Assembly (NCBI GenBank): GCA_016858145.1
Contig: JAEHOE010000012.1
Span: forward strand, 248,001-312,000
Direction of reading: 5' to 3'
DNA from: Edaphochlamys debaryana
Taxonomy: Eukaryota; Chlorophyta; Chlorophyceae; Chlamydomonadales
DNA length: 64,000 nt
Part shown: positions 52,101-63,200 of the stretch, in pieces
How positions within the stretch are numbered: the first letter of the stretch is position 1
How the letters are laid out: every line of letters starts with the position of its first letter
The notes under the pieces: model-generated
Told to the model about the DNA's origin: nothing
Seen by the model: only the letters and a program-made list of their open reading frames with translations
The model's database searches: none
Translations under genes and position numbers: made by a program

Positions 52101-54069
52101 CGGTCCCCGCCCTCCGACAAGTGGAGACCTCTGGCGCCTCGGCTACATCGGCCATTCCGCCCCGGCCTCTCACACACCGGGTTGTCGGCGGGCAGAGCCA
52201 CTGGCTTGAGGCCCGCGGCAAAGTCCGCCAGGAAGAGCCACTCCCAGGACGTGAGCAGCACGTTCTCGCTCTTAATGTCGCCATGGACCACTCCGCGAGC
52301 GTGGATCTGGGGAGGGTTCAAGCGGGAGGGACAGCGAGACAATGAAAGGCAGAGGCCAGCTTTGGGCCGTGGCAGCAACCCGCCACATGTTCCCATGGCG
52401 AGGCTTGGCGTGACGCGTGGTGGCCACTCCCATGCGGCGCTATGCTGCCCTGCGGCCCTGAGGCACAGTGCGAAGCGCCCGGCTGACCCCGGGGCCGCAC
52501 CTGCGCCGCCGCGAGGAGCAGCTGGAAGGCCACCCAGCGCTGAGGGGGAAGGGCGGGGTGAGGCAGGGCGAGGGGTCACTCGTTGGGGCCAGGGGTCCGG
52601 TCGAGGGGCCGAGGGGCTGAGGGTCGCGAAGCGACCCAATTGCGCTGTGGCAGTCAACGCAGAGGCACGTGGCAGGCTGAACTTGAGCAAGGCGTGATGC
52701 GCTACGGCACCCGCACCTTTTCCAGGTTGGACATGAAGGGCCGCGTGGACAGCCTGTCGTACAGATTCTGGGCCAGGTGCTGCCGTACTATATAGCCCAC
52801 GTGCTGGCTCTCAACCCACGCCTGCCATGGCCACGCGTGCAGGCAAGGCGGGGACGAGAGAGCAGCCCTGCAGGATGGGGTGGGGGAGCGGGAAGGACGG
52901 CGCCGGCCCTGATGCAGTAAGTGGGGAACCCACGGGGAGGGCCCGACCTCGGACTCTGGGTCAGGCCGCAGGGTGTCAGCCATGTTGGTACAGCTACGAG
53001 CTTTGCACACGGGCTGAGAGGTCTCGCTTTTTGCGGTACATACGGGCTGAGACCTCTCTTTAGGGCCGTAACAGTCGCCCCAGTTCCACGGACAACTAGG
53101 CCCCAGCCCAGGCCTCGCACCTGACCGCCGCCAGCTGCTGCTTGTACGGCTCCAGACCGCTGGCTGCAGTGTCAGGGCGCTTGAAGTAGACCTGCAGGCG
53201 CATGACCGGGCGTGCGGGTACGGGCTTACGGCAGCGGACAATGGGGCGACAGGGGGGACAGCGGGGCTCGGCCCAGATGAGCCAGGGCTTCAGCGGATGG
53301 AGCATCCACTTTCGGGCCGCCTAGAGCGGCAACAAGGAGACGAGGGAGTACGGCTGACAAGCAGCTGCGCATCGTGCAAGGGTGTTGGTGGTGGGGTGAA
53401 GTGCAAAACAGGCCTCGGGGCGCTCAGCTCTCCGCAGCGGTGACGCAGGACAGCCCCGGTGCCTGGCTGCACTCCATGGCCCGGGAGTTTGCTGGCACAG
53501 CCTCTACTGCAGTTCCGAGCAACACTGAGGGCTTCACTACCCTGCAGGTGCCGCAACCGCCAGCCCCAAGCCCGACTGGGAGCGGCCGGAGAGCGTGCGT
53601 ACCCCCCGGGCCCCGGGCCCACGGGCTTTGTCATGAGCTCGCCAGCTGAGTTCGGTCCACCGGCAGCTCGAGCTGCACTCGCAGCAGCGCCTCACCTTGA
53701 CGACCACCAAGCCCCCGCTGTCGTGCAGGCATAACAGCGTCTTGAGGAACCGGCCACCCCCTGAGGGGTGAGGGTTAGAACGCATAGGGTGGGGGTGCAG
53801 GGCCCCCCTTGAGGTCAGGTGGACTTCCACCGTCTGCTAGTCCGCTGGCCAAGAGAGCTGCTGCATACTTTGCCATGCCCAACAACCCTGGACTGAGACC
53901 ACAGTGGAAGGTCTGCCGTTGCTGCGCTTCGCGCGGACGGTCGCTCAGGCCCAGCGCGGCATCCGTCCGACAGCCCCAGCCTACCGAGGGCATCCTTCAT
54001 GACCACCCCGGGAAGGTCTTGAAGCGGGTCCACTGGGACCCGCAAAGGTGGCGCGAGGACGTTCCCCAT
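40424..54069 (-). CDS. VPS15: VPS15 / PIK3R4: regulatory pseudokinase-HEAT-WD40 subunit of class III phosphatidylinositol 3-kinase
   Basis: Scaffold that holds VPS34 in the endosomal/autophagic PI3K complex. Start MGNVLAPP (Met-Gly-Asn fits the N-myristoylation site of the family). Kinase-like part 1-262, HEAT repeats about 760-1143, WD40 about 1414-1914, ending [14 protein letters not shown] as in other VPS15 proteins. All 31 exons close in phase, 5745 nt including stop: 53985-54069, 53696-53760, 53121-53191, 52717-52807, 52501-52539, 52178-52306, 51910-52026, 51603-51688, 51347-51447, 50609-51069, 50093-50368, 49491-49839, 48834-49300, 47170-47331, 46980-47012, 46442-46653, 46235-46325, 45878-46084, 45465-45643, 45046-45254, 44671-44934, 44196-44526, 43730-43944, 43022-43152, 42643-42901, 42268-42489, 41872-42140, 41491-41701, 41187-41367, 40850-40958, 40424-40546. 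At 1,914 residues it is longer than the ~1,360 of animal VPS15 because of Ala/Gly-rich inserts and a W-rich domain. The family call is near certain; individual junctions are by eye. Confidence 0.95.
47630..47813. mobile_element. Foldback (long imperfect inverted repeat), MITE-like
   Basis: Arms 47630-47709 and 47731-47813 are imperfect reverse complements. They include the perfect 11-mer ATTGGGGCAGG/CCTGCCCCAAT at the loop and GATGAAGAGG/CCTCTTCATC at the outer ends. The loop is about 21 bp. Part of the loop (GGAGACCATC) recurs in direct orientation near 47831, so the element may have been rearranged. There is no coding capacity. Confidence 0.6.
47969..48797. repeat. 829-bp dispersed direct repeat, copy 1 (inside VPS15 intron 13)
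   Basis: Matches 59098-59926 at a constant offset of 11,129 bp, so without net indels, with roughly twenty visible substitutions. Ends: GTCCGGACG at the left and GAGCAAGTGGGCGGCG at the right. No terminal inverted repeats, target-site duplications or long ORF are evident. It may be a solo LTR, a non-autonomous element or a segmental copy. Confidence 0.85.
49205..50110 (-). other. DysF/peroxin-like W-rich insert in VPS15 (exons 11-13)
   Basis: Residues about 502-654 read [15 protein letters not shown], then after a Gly/Ala stretch [17 protein letters not shown] and [12 protein letters not shown], then [12 protein letters not shown] and [13 protein letters not shown]. The pattern (V)YE.QR...W, GW.W...W.VD, (D)GWEY, R.RRW.R.R is that of DysF/peroxin domains. 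Three exons with compatible phases encode it. Animal and fungal VPS15 have only a short linker here. Confidence 0.65.
51070..51346 (-). other. GC-AG intron of VPS15 (intron 9)
   Basis: The exon before ends ATCCAG and is followed by GCGAGG rather than GT; the acceptor is CCGCAG. Using the GC donor joins HMIQLDP to [13 protein letters not shown] in phase, exactly where VPS15 needs continuity (LV.HMI...P.KR...E.YL). No nearby GT keeps the frame. Confidence 0.75.
51347..54069 (-). other. VPS15 kinase-like domain (exons 1-9)
   Basis: Lys50 in GLVVVK (ATP-site lysine), [17 protein letters not shown], catalytic loop [11 protein letters not shown] with His125-Gly-Asp127 in place of HRD, Asp145-Phe-Ala in place of DFG (ADFAAGLKP), [18 protein letters not shown] and [14 protein letters not shown] Gly-rich loop is missing, as in all VPS15. 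The departures from a standard kinase are family features and not damage. Confidence 0.92.
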
Positions 54070-55080
54070 CGCCTGGCGATTTGCGACAAGAAAGCTCTTC
54101 CACTATCACCTCCTCAGCATTTCCGCAAGCGTAGCTGCAACACTACATCCGAGTTAACTGCCAAGAATCGCTAGCAAGCGACAGCAGAGCGTGTGTTGGG
54201 CGTGGCATTGCTCGCGTGGGCTGACGGGAAAGGATTGAACAGAAGGGGGCGCACGGGGCCGATGCTTGTGTTGTGCTACTTGCTTACAGCCTGGTGTTGC
54301 CCTCCTCTTGCGCATGCCCGAAACCCTGGACCGCATCGCGATCGCGCCACAGCTAGGAGCTCCATGCTCCATCACCCGCACCTCCTGCCCCGCCGGCCCC
54401 TGCTTGACTTCCCATCCACCCACACCCTCGCGTCTGGGTACTTGTCCGCGCGGCACATGTCAGCGCGTTCTTCCCCCACGCTCCCCCGCCCTGCCTCCAC
54501 CGCCTTCCTTTCCCCCACCCCCTGCTGCTAGCAGAGCTGCGGGCCGGGCCCTCCCTTTCACCAACCAGGGGTTGCCGCCCTGCACCAGCCCGAGGTCTCC
54601 TTTAGCCATAACAACTAAACCCGCAGGTCTACCAAGAGTCCCCCGTTCAAAGGCGGCTTCACAGGCATTTCGCCTTGGCCAACACCAACACCGCGGCACT
54701 ACGCCCCGTCGTCTGTCATTACCCCTGGCCCCTGGCGACACTGGCCACACTGGCCACGTCAGCCCACACACCTGCCCCCAGGAGCTCCCCACCCTCCTGT
54801 TGTCTATGGCGGGTATGGCAGGTGTGGCAGGTATCCCTTGACAAGCAGGCGGTAGGATGCGAAGATTACAGCAGGAACCGCCTCCAAAAGGGGAGGGGTT
54901 GAGCGAGCGCGCCACCTACTGGGTGTGCCACCTGCACACCTACACCCAAGCAACGGCGGTAGTGCCAATGTCCAGGCATGTGGTCATGCCTTACTCAGCT
55001 TCTAGGCTGAGAGTCCTCCTCAAACCAGGAGAGAGGTCTGAGCCTTTCTCCGCGCCAGCACGGGGCCGCTACGCCAGGTG

Positions 55081-55921
55081 TCAGCTCAAGACCAACATGC
55101 CCATCCCCGCGTACGTTCGTTCAGTGCCGCTCTTCAGCCTCTGCCGCCTCGCTCTGCACCGCGCGCCTCCGTAACGCTCCACCACCTCCGAGGCACTCCT
55201 CTGCCGCTCCGGGTGCTCCTTGCCTCGGTCCACCCCTCTTGTCTGGTAGTTGCGGCTGCGCTGGTAGCAGGACGTCCAGCGCGCCGGCCCGCCGTAACAC
55301 CGCGCCACCACACGGGCATCACCGTGGTAATAGAGTGCATGAGTGCCCCTCGCCAGCATCGTGTGACCGTGAAGGTCGGGGGCTCGGGCCTTGCTGGCTC
55401 CTCGCCGTCGCAGTCCGTGGCGGAAAGGCAGATGCCATTCCTTGCGCGCAGTACGGTGAGCCGGTGTCAGGGGCAGGCGCCGGTACATGACCAGCGTCTC
55501 CACGGCCACCACCACCACGGCGGTTGCCTGCGGGCGGGAGTGCCAAGGAGAGGAGGAAGGCTGCGAAGTGAAAGGACCATGGAGACGCGGTTGGTGCAGG
55601 TCGTTGCAGCACCTGGCCCAGCCAGGGTCGGGGACCCAAACCCCAAAGCACTATGACAGACCTCGCACAGCCCTGCTGGCCAGAGCGCACCAACCTTACA
55701 CCAACTCACACCTTGACCGCTTTCGCAAGAACGAGCAGCAGATCGCAAGCGTTGACCCCAGCCAGGGCGGCCAGGGCCGCGGAGGCAGGGCAGGGCGGCA
55801 GGCGGGCACCGCCGAGGGAGGAGCATGTCGGGACCTCCGGGCGGAGACAGTGGCGGAGGGAGCGGGTCCCAAGGAGATAGCACGGCCCCGCCCGAGCAAG
55901 GAAGGGCAGCGGACGGAGCAA
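55081..55921 (-). CDS. Candidate 3' exons of an unrecognised minus-strand gene
   Basis: One possible exon encodes ASAALAALAGVNACDLLLVL and AKAVK, ending at a GTCAAG|GTGTGAG donor near 55710. The next, after a CCCGCAG acceptor near 55530, encodes TAVVVVAVETLVMYRRLPL and continues open to TGA at 55081. Both contain hydrophobic helix-like stretches. A TGTAA motif (minus strand, 54866-54870) lies about 210 bp past the stop, where algal polyadenylation signals occur. No homology is recognised and the upstream exons are not found, so this may not be a gene. Confidence 0.25.
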
Positions 55922-58900
55922 GTGGGAGGTGGTGCAGGCCTACTCTTCAACGGGCCATAAGTCTGAGGATTGGGGCGCAGGGGAAGGTCCCGGGGGAAGG
56001 TCCGGTGTGGAGGGTTGGCCGGCTCAGCCCAACGGGTCGGACATCACGCACGACATGTCAGTTTCACGGCCCCGGGGGCCCGGTCGGGGTGTCAACACTC
56101 CGCGGTGGCCCTCATAAGTACGGTCCAGGAGCTACCGGCAGTTGCCCGAAGGAACTAACAACTCGTTGCCCGGCCCCCCCTCGCCGCCTGATCGGCCGCC
56201 GCCTCCATGGCTCCCCTCCCCCCGACCGGTCGCCGGCCCTCCCTGGTCCCTTGACCTGCAACCCACGGCGCAAGCTCCATCGCCAGTGCCACCGCCGCCG
56301 CGGTCTCGGGTTCTCGGCAGCCGCCAGCGCCTCCCCCCTACCGTGAGCGCACATACAGCTCCTGCGCGATACGTCTAGTCGCCTTAACTGCGCTGGCACA
56401 CCTGTCTGGACAGAACAGGTGCTTGAAAGCCTGCGTGCGCATGTGTGAACGCATTTGGGGGCACAACGGGATGCACCGGGGTCATGGGGATCTATACATT
56501 GTGCAGCTAGCTAGCCGGGTCTGCTGGCCCCCCAGCCGGGGTTACGGGGGTACCGATGCCGAACGCAATTCCCTGGTGCCTGCTTCTTTCCATCCTCCTC
56601 GACTGCTGCCGTGGGCCCGTGGTGCCATACGGCAGGGCATGCAGGTACGTAGCACGCCAGCGAGGGGCTGGACGGGCCGCTGCGCACCATGGAGCTTATT
56701 GTCACCCAGAGCGAGCGAGGCGTCCAATGGCGGTCATGGTCAAACGGCAGGGGCTCAGGGCCTACAGCAGAGACATCGGGAGGCCAGGGTGCGGTCACGG
56801 GCCGGGCGGGTTTGTGTCGGGCGTGTGCAGACCAGGTACCCAGCTGGCCGGCACGGTGGAGGTGCGGCGGTTGGCGGACACGTCCAACTCCTCCTGCGAC
56901 CCGCCCAAAAGAGAAGTCGATCACTTAATGAGGCGAGGAGCGAGAGAGCTCCTTGCTGGTGGTACATGTTCCCCCTCGCCCTCCATCCCCTCACCCCTCA
57001 AGAAGCATGCGGCGCGGGCCACTTGCAGTCCTGGCGGCGGGAGCGAGGATGGGAGAGTCGAGGCGTGGCGTGTGGAGGGGCTGGTGCGGAGTTCAGCTAG
57101 CGCCCTCCCTCTCGTGCCCTCAGGGTGACCGTGTGCAGCGGTGTCAGCGACCTACGCATTTGTGCAGCTTACCCGCTGCTGTGCCCCTTGAACGAACTCA
57201 GCCCCTGCGCTCCCTATCTGCGGACAGCACAGCTGTTTTGGCAACCCCCACCCCACAAACAGGGGGGGGGGCAGGGGGGGGGCACCGCGGGGGGTGCTGT
57301 CGTCAAGTGCTCTGCGGGGCCGACACGCTTCTGCCGATCCACTGCGACCTGTCGCGATCGCAGTTCTGATGCTCATTGTTATTGAAGCGACCACAGGCGC
57401 AGCCCGGAAGCGCTGGGGCGCGAAGGTTCCCACCATGTTACACACACTTTTCAGAGCTAGGCCGCTCGCGTAACCGCGCAGCACATTTTGAACAGCGTAG
57501 CGCGATGGAGACACCAGTCGTGAGAAACGGTGCTCCCAAACCGAGGCCGAACATCAGTCGCTCTCGCTCTTGCGCGGCCCTCGCGACCTCGCAGTCGCTG
57601 CATGGTGTAGATCAGCCATCCATGTAAATACTGAAGCTGGTGGCAGGCTGCGAGAGGCCCGCGCGGCGAAGCACGCCCCCCAGGTCGCGAGGGCACCAAG
57701 GCGAGCTTCCTCCAGGGCACGAGCCTGCTCGAGAAAATGAGATCAGCTATAGCGGGCATAATCAGCTACCGCACGCACGCATCGGCAGGGCGCGAGAGGC
57801 CCGCAAACCCCCGAATTCTGTGCGTGTACATTTTTTTTCACAGCGTCCTTAGATATGGGGCGAACGAGGAGGTACGTGAGGCGTTGGGGTGGGGGGCGGC
57901 GTGGGCTGCGGGGGCCAGGGGAGCCCTGGCGGGGGCCGTGGGCAGCAGGTGCGGGACGGAGGGGAAGGCACGCGCGGCGAGGACGGGCGGGGGTAGATGA
58001 CATCAACGAAGCGTGGAGCTTGGTTGAGGGGCGTACGTAGGGCGTGGTCGCTGACGGGCGGGGGTCAACCCGCAGTGCATCGGCACGGTGGCACGGCTAG
58101 TGAACTGCTCCCGAAGCAAAGAGAGACGTTCACAGTGTGACACTATGCTCTTGCGCAGCAGGTAGGGGCTTGGCTGGCGCCCGGGCGCCGGAAGAGGGCT
58201 GAAGATGGAGCGCCCCACACGCGGGCCTGCGAGCTATGAAGACCAGGTCGTCGCAAACGCGCCTGGGACATCAGTAGAGCGTTCAACGGGGCATTCGGTT
58301 AACAGGGGGCAATATCGTCGCTCGCAGCCGCTGCGCTGCTGTGCCGGCGAATGCGCTGCTGCTGGGCAAACTCCGCCCTGCCAGTCGCATCAGCATGATA
58401 CATATGTGCAGTCGGTAGCCGGAGCGTCTCATGAACTCTGCCGTTTACTCGGATTTAGAGCTTCGTGGCCGTGCGCCGACTACGCCGACGCACGTTCGCC
58501 TGCCTTTGTGTCGGACGTAGCTCCAGACTCGCGCAAACTCCACCGCGACATCCAAGAATGCAGCGAAAGACACCTTGTGTTATCTTCATGCGTGCCATCG
58601 TCATGACATTGTCCGGTTGAGTAAGCTCGCTCCTTCGCCCGCCCCAAACTTTCGGAACCGTTCCGCGGTCTATTTCATCCTTGTCAACTAATACTATGAT
58701 CTGCTGTAGATTTGGTAGCAGAAGCGAACGTATCGCATGGGTTGCGACGCTCGGCGTTTCCCGACGTACCCTCGCGAGCCGCACTAGGATCCCTCATCAA
58801 GCGGTACCAATTCTGACCACTGTTGGCCTGAAAGGTCTAGGGCAAATCCAGGTTACTTGCATCTGACGTCCGGCAGCCCCGGGCTTCCCTCCCGCCCGGT

Positions 58901-59097
58901 TACGATATATTTCCTCGGCGCCTGGACGCAATGCTCCGTCTCATGCCAGGCCAGGGCGCTTATACAGCAATCCCCCGCAAGCGGACTGTCCTCGCTAGCT
59001 GTCCCCTGCAGCTGCCGTCCATTACTGCCTCTGCTCCGCGTACAGCACTTCCACAGCCTTCCAGCCTCCTTTCCAGGAGAGGGCCACGACAGTGAAT

Positions 59098-59926
59098 GTC
59101 CGGACGGCAGTGACCGTGATGCCTGTAACTCGATGGAGCAACCGACCGAGCTTGTGCAACCTGCAAGCTGCAAGGGCGCGGCACCTCGGCTGAGTTCATC
59201 GCCGCGGTCGCCCGTTCCGGCGTAGTGACGCTGAGCCTGGTTACCTTCAACTACCAAGCTCGCTCGCATGTGCGCGGTAGGTCTCTCTGGAGCGGAACCG
59301 GGCAACAATCAGGAGTCCGGGGCATGGTCTTCGTCGCTGTGGCGACGACTAACCCTTAACATTCAGCAGGACGTGGCGCGGCGCTGCGTATGCTGAGCCT
59401 CAGGGCCTTAGGGCAGCAGGGAGAGGAGGGAGGGGAAGCGTACTGACAATATGTCGTCGCGGCGGCCCCTGGGTCGGTTTGTTGTCCGCAACACAGGGCT
59501 GGTACGGGGTTATGCCCAAGCATGCAGGAAGCACTAGGCAGCTGTGATATGGCCCTTGCCAGTTGGCGTGATACGGCCGTGTTCGATGTCAATGGGGGCC
59601 AGGCCGGGCTGAGCAGGCGTGCACGTAAACGCTCAGACGCTGTAGACTATGTCACTAGGCACCTAGCTGTCATTTAGGGCTTGCTGGAAGGCGTTAACGT
59701 CCAGTAAACGCTAAACTCAGGGGATCGGGGCGACACTGGCCACATAGCTCACAATCGCGGCCTTGTACTCTGCGCAAGAATTGCTGTGGCTCAGATGTCA
59801 TGCGGCCGAGTTCTCCGTTGAGCGCCACGCCGAGCAGCGCGACGCGGAGGGTGCGGCTAGGCTGATAGCAAGCCGCTTGCTTCGTAAGTCAGCCTTTCCA
59901 GTGCGTATGTGAGCAAGTGGGCGGCG
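59098..59926. repeat. 829-bp dispersed direct repeat, copy 2 (upstream of the RRM gene)
   Basis: Same orientation as copy 1 and co-linear with it throughout. The flanks differ completely beyond GTCCGGACG on the left and GGGCGGCG on the right. It sits about 340 bp upstream of the first recognised RRM-gene exon, so it could overlap that gene's promoter or an upstream exon. Confidence 0.85.
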
Positions 59927-60262
59927 TGTCACGAGCGGCGTGGGATTTGAGGCTGGTCCGGCACTCCGCTTTACCGTGGAACGCGGAGCATAGCAGGAGG
60001 TCTCGGGGGCTTGCGCATGACTCGGAAGAGCGGGAGATTCTCGTGAGGGAGCCCGCCGACGAGCAATTTGCGTGCGAGGCTCTGAGTCGGGACGGGACGA
60101 CCCGCGTGCTCACGCCGGTACGCCACCAGCCTTGTGCATTGGACGGTATCCACTCAGCACTTAAGAGCAGCGTGGTACGACCGGGCGGTGCCTCGTTCGA
60201 GTCCCTCCCGGGGCGTGTTTCGGCCCTCGACCGGCTCTGTCCCTCCCTGTGACCCCTCACAG

Positions 60263-63200
60263 TCCGACGATTCTGCCGAAGCTGTCCCACAGCTCACAGC
60301 TGACCTCAGTTCCTCTGGAGAGGAGCTCAACAGGAAGCTACCTGCCGAGGCTTCGGAGCTCGGTGCTGCGGAGCAGAGACCTTCGGGTTCGGGTGCAGCA
60401 GGCGCTGCCCTCGCTGTCAGTGACGCGGGTGCAGCTTCGGAGGAGCGTCCCCAACTTCACAGACTTTTCATCGGCTCGGTTCCCAGGACAGCTGTCGAGG
60501 CGACTCTCCGGGGCTACTTCGATCAGGTGGGCGGGAAGGGGGTGTCGCAAATGAACCTTCATGCGCGGCGAGGCGATCCCTGGCCCCTGCACATCAATAA
60601 TGAAGCTTGAGCTACCCTGGCACCCACGAAGAGAAGCACCGCACAACTTCTGGCGGCCGTTCTTTCCACAACAACCGCAACCGCGGGCCTGCCCTCTGTG
60701 TCTGGACCTCACCCTCATTCGCCGCCCCGCGCTGTTCCACAGTGTGGGCAAGTCTGGGACCTCGCCATCCTACGCGACCGCTCGTCCGGGAAATCTCGGG
60801 GCTGCGCATTCGTGAGCTACCTGCAGCTCGAGGAGGCGGAGGAGGCGATCGCCAGGTTTGACCGCCAGCTGGTCCTACCCGGAGCGCAGGCCCCTCTCGA
60901 GGTGCGCCGGGCGGGGTAGTGCGGAGGGACGGGCGGTCACGAAGGGAGGTCTCGAGAGGGCTGATGGGTGCCTGTACCGTAAGGCTCAAGGCTGCGCTCT
61001 GGCTGATAGTGCTGTACGCCCTCGTTCGGCGCGTGCACACCCCGTTTTTGCCACCATACCTGGTTGCGGTAACGGCATCGAGTCCCGAGGTCACCACAGA
61101 CAGTCCTTTGAATAAGTATGCACCTCATTTGCTTGCCAACTGAAGCGGCAAAAGCATGGCTTGCCGCTCCCCGTCTGCCGCAGGTCCGCCACGCAAAAAA
61201 CGCCAACTACGTGCAGGCGGGCTCGGGCCCCAGCGACAACCGGCAGCTCTTCTTCTCGCGCGTGCCTCTGCACCTCAAGGAGGAGGACCTCCTGCCGCTC
61301 TTCACGGCGCACGGGGAGGTCGAAAGCATCCACGTGTTCAAGTGCAGGCGGTGCGTGGGGCGGTGCGCGCTGGGCGCTTGGGGAAGAGAGGCTGAACGGC
61401 ACTTCCACGTGTTGACGGGTGCCACGCGTTTGATGCTGATACTGTCCCCGTTTTTCGCCTTCCGCAGATCGGGGCGTAGCAAGGGCTGCGGATTCGTAGA
61501 GGTGCGCCTGGTTAGCAACGGGACCGGTAGCGCCTGACGGGTCTGGGACGCACCCGAGGGTGACCGGTGACCGCCAGTCGTTAGGCGAGCTGGTGTACGT
61601 GTGTCATGCATAATTGCCTGCAGATGCACACGCGGGACGCTGCTCTCATGGCCATGGAGCAACTGGACGAGCAGCACGTGTTCGATGTGAGTGTGACAGG
61701 GGCATGAATAAGCACGTACTGCCTAGTGTACTGCCACGCGGGGGAGCCGTGACCCCGTACGCATTGCTGGTGACGGGTGACGACACATTATTCATTGGCG
61801 CGATCTCATGTTTCCCCGCGGTTGCAGGCTACTGGCACTGCTATGTCTGTACGGTGGGCGGACCCCGAACTCCAGGACCGGAAAAAGAAGGCCATGGACG
61901 AGGCTAACCTGGACAATCGAATGGTGAGCGTGTTAGTCATTACTCACTGCGCTGTTGATTCTCCGGCCTTGTCAGGCCGTGCCTCGGCTTGAGATAAGGC
62001 TGCGTGTGGGCTTGGTGCTGACTAACGCCCGTTCGTGCCACGTTGCCTGCCAAGTTCCGCGTGCGGTTGTTTCCACCTGTGTGCTCACTAAAATCTTTTT
62101 CCCCGCTCCGCTGCGCAGCTATTCTTTGCCAAGGTGCTACGCTCGACGACTGAGGAGGAAGTGCGGCGGCTGTTCACGCGCTTCGGCAAGGTGCACGACG
62201 TCAACCTGTTCCGGGCGTTCCAAGGAGCGCCCACGACAAAGGTGGGTGCCCAGCCCAACCCGACTCAGCCCGGCTCAAATCGGCCCATCCTTGCAGCCGG
62301 CACACGGCTCTCGCATGCCTTGGCTGGGCTAGCTGCATCTGTACTCCCTAGCACACAGCGACCCTCTATTAACCTCCTGACATGCTCGAACCAACCACCA
62401 CAGGGCTGCGGGCTGGTGACCATGTCCCAGCACGCCGAGGCGGTGCTCGCAATTGCCACGCTGGACGGAAAATACGTGTGGGAGGGCATGGACTGCCCCA
62501 TGGTCGTCAAGGTAGGCTGGGGCCTGCGCTGGGCTGCTGGGCTGGGGCTGAAACTAGGTTGGGGGATCTTGCTCTGCCTGTGCTTTCTGCTGCTTGACGC
62601 TTGCCCCCTTGGCTTTTTTCCCGCCCCCGCCCTGCTGCCGACACCCCCCGCCTGCGCCCCCCACTCTCAGCTCTCGCCGCCGCCCCGCCGCCTGGACCCG
62701 CAGTGGATGGACACGGCGCTGCAGCGGCGGCGGCGGGAGCAGCACCTGGCCACCATCCGCCAGCCGCTGCCGTCGGCCAGCATCGGCGGCCTGCTGGGCG
62801 GCTCGCGCTCCGTGGACCAGATGTCCTACCAGCCCGCGCCCTCGAGTAAGCTGCCTGCCGCCACGCTAGTGCCGCACTCCTCCCGCTCTCCCGCCTTCCC
62901 GCGGCAGCCCCGCCTCCCTCGCTACCGCACGCTTCGGCCGGGCCCTGTCCCCAACCTGCGCTGCCCGCCCTCCACCCCCCTGCAGTGCCGCCGCTCTCGG
63001 CCCAGGCGCTGGGCGGCCCAGGGCCGTCGAGCACGCTGGTGGCCTCGTCCGTGCAGCAGCAGGGCGGCTCGGGGCTGGGCGGAGGCAACCAGGGCCTGGG
63101 CGGGCTCATGGGCAACGCCGGCCTCATGGGCAGGTCGGGGCTCATGGGCGGCGTCAGCATGGGGGGCCTGGGCGGAGTGGGCGTGTCGGTGCCCGTGGGC

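Larger units (their letters stand above)
54070..60262. other. Mostly unassigned region between VPS15 and the RRM gene
   Basis: The divergent genes VPS15 (minus) and the RRM gene (plus) should have their promoters here. ORFs are short and inconsistent between frames. The region includes a weak candidate minus-strand gene (55081-55921), G-rich homopolymers near 57260-57290, and repeat copy 2 (59098-59926). An ATG followed by a strong GTACGTGAG donor occurs at 57855 (plus) but cannot be tied to downstream exons by phase. Confidence 0.4.

Noticed and set aside
57855..57872. ATG followed by a strong GTACGTGAG donor on the plus strand
   Set aside because: Seventeen coding bases leave a phase that does not fit the RRM exon, and no intermediate exon was found. 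Left as intergenic.
60017..60042. ATG ACT CGG... with a GTGAGG donor as first exon of the RRM gene
   Set aside because: It would leave phase 2, which puts exon 60263-60526 into a non-RRM frame. The true 5' exon is not identified.
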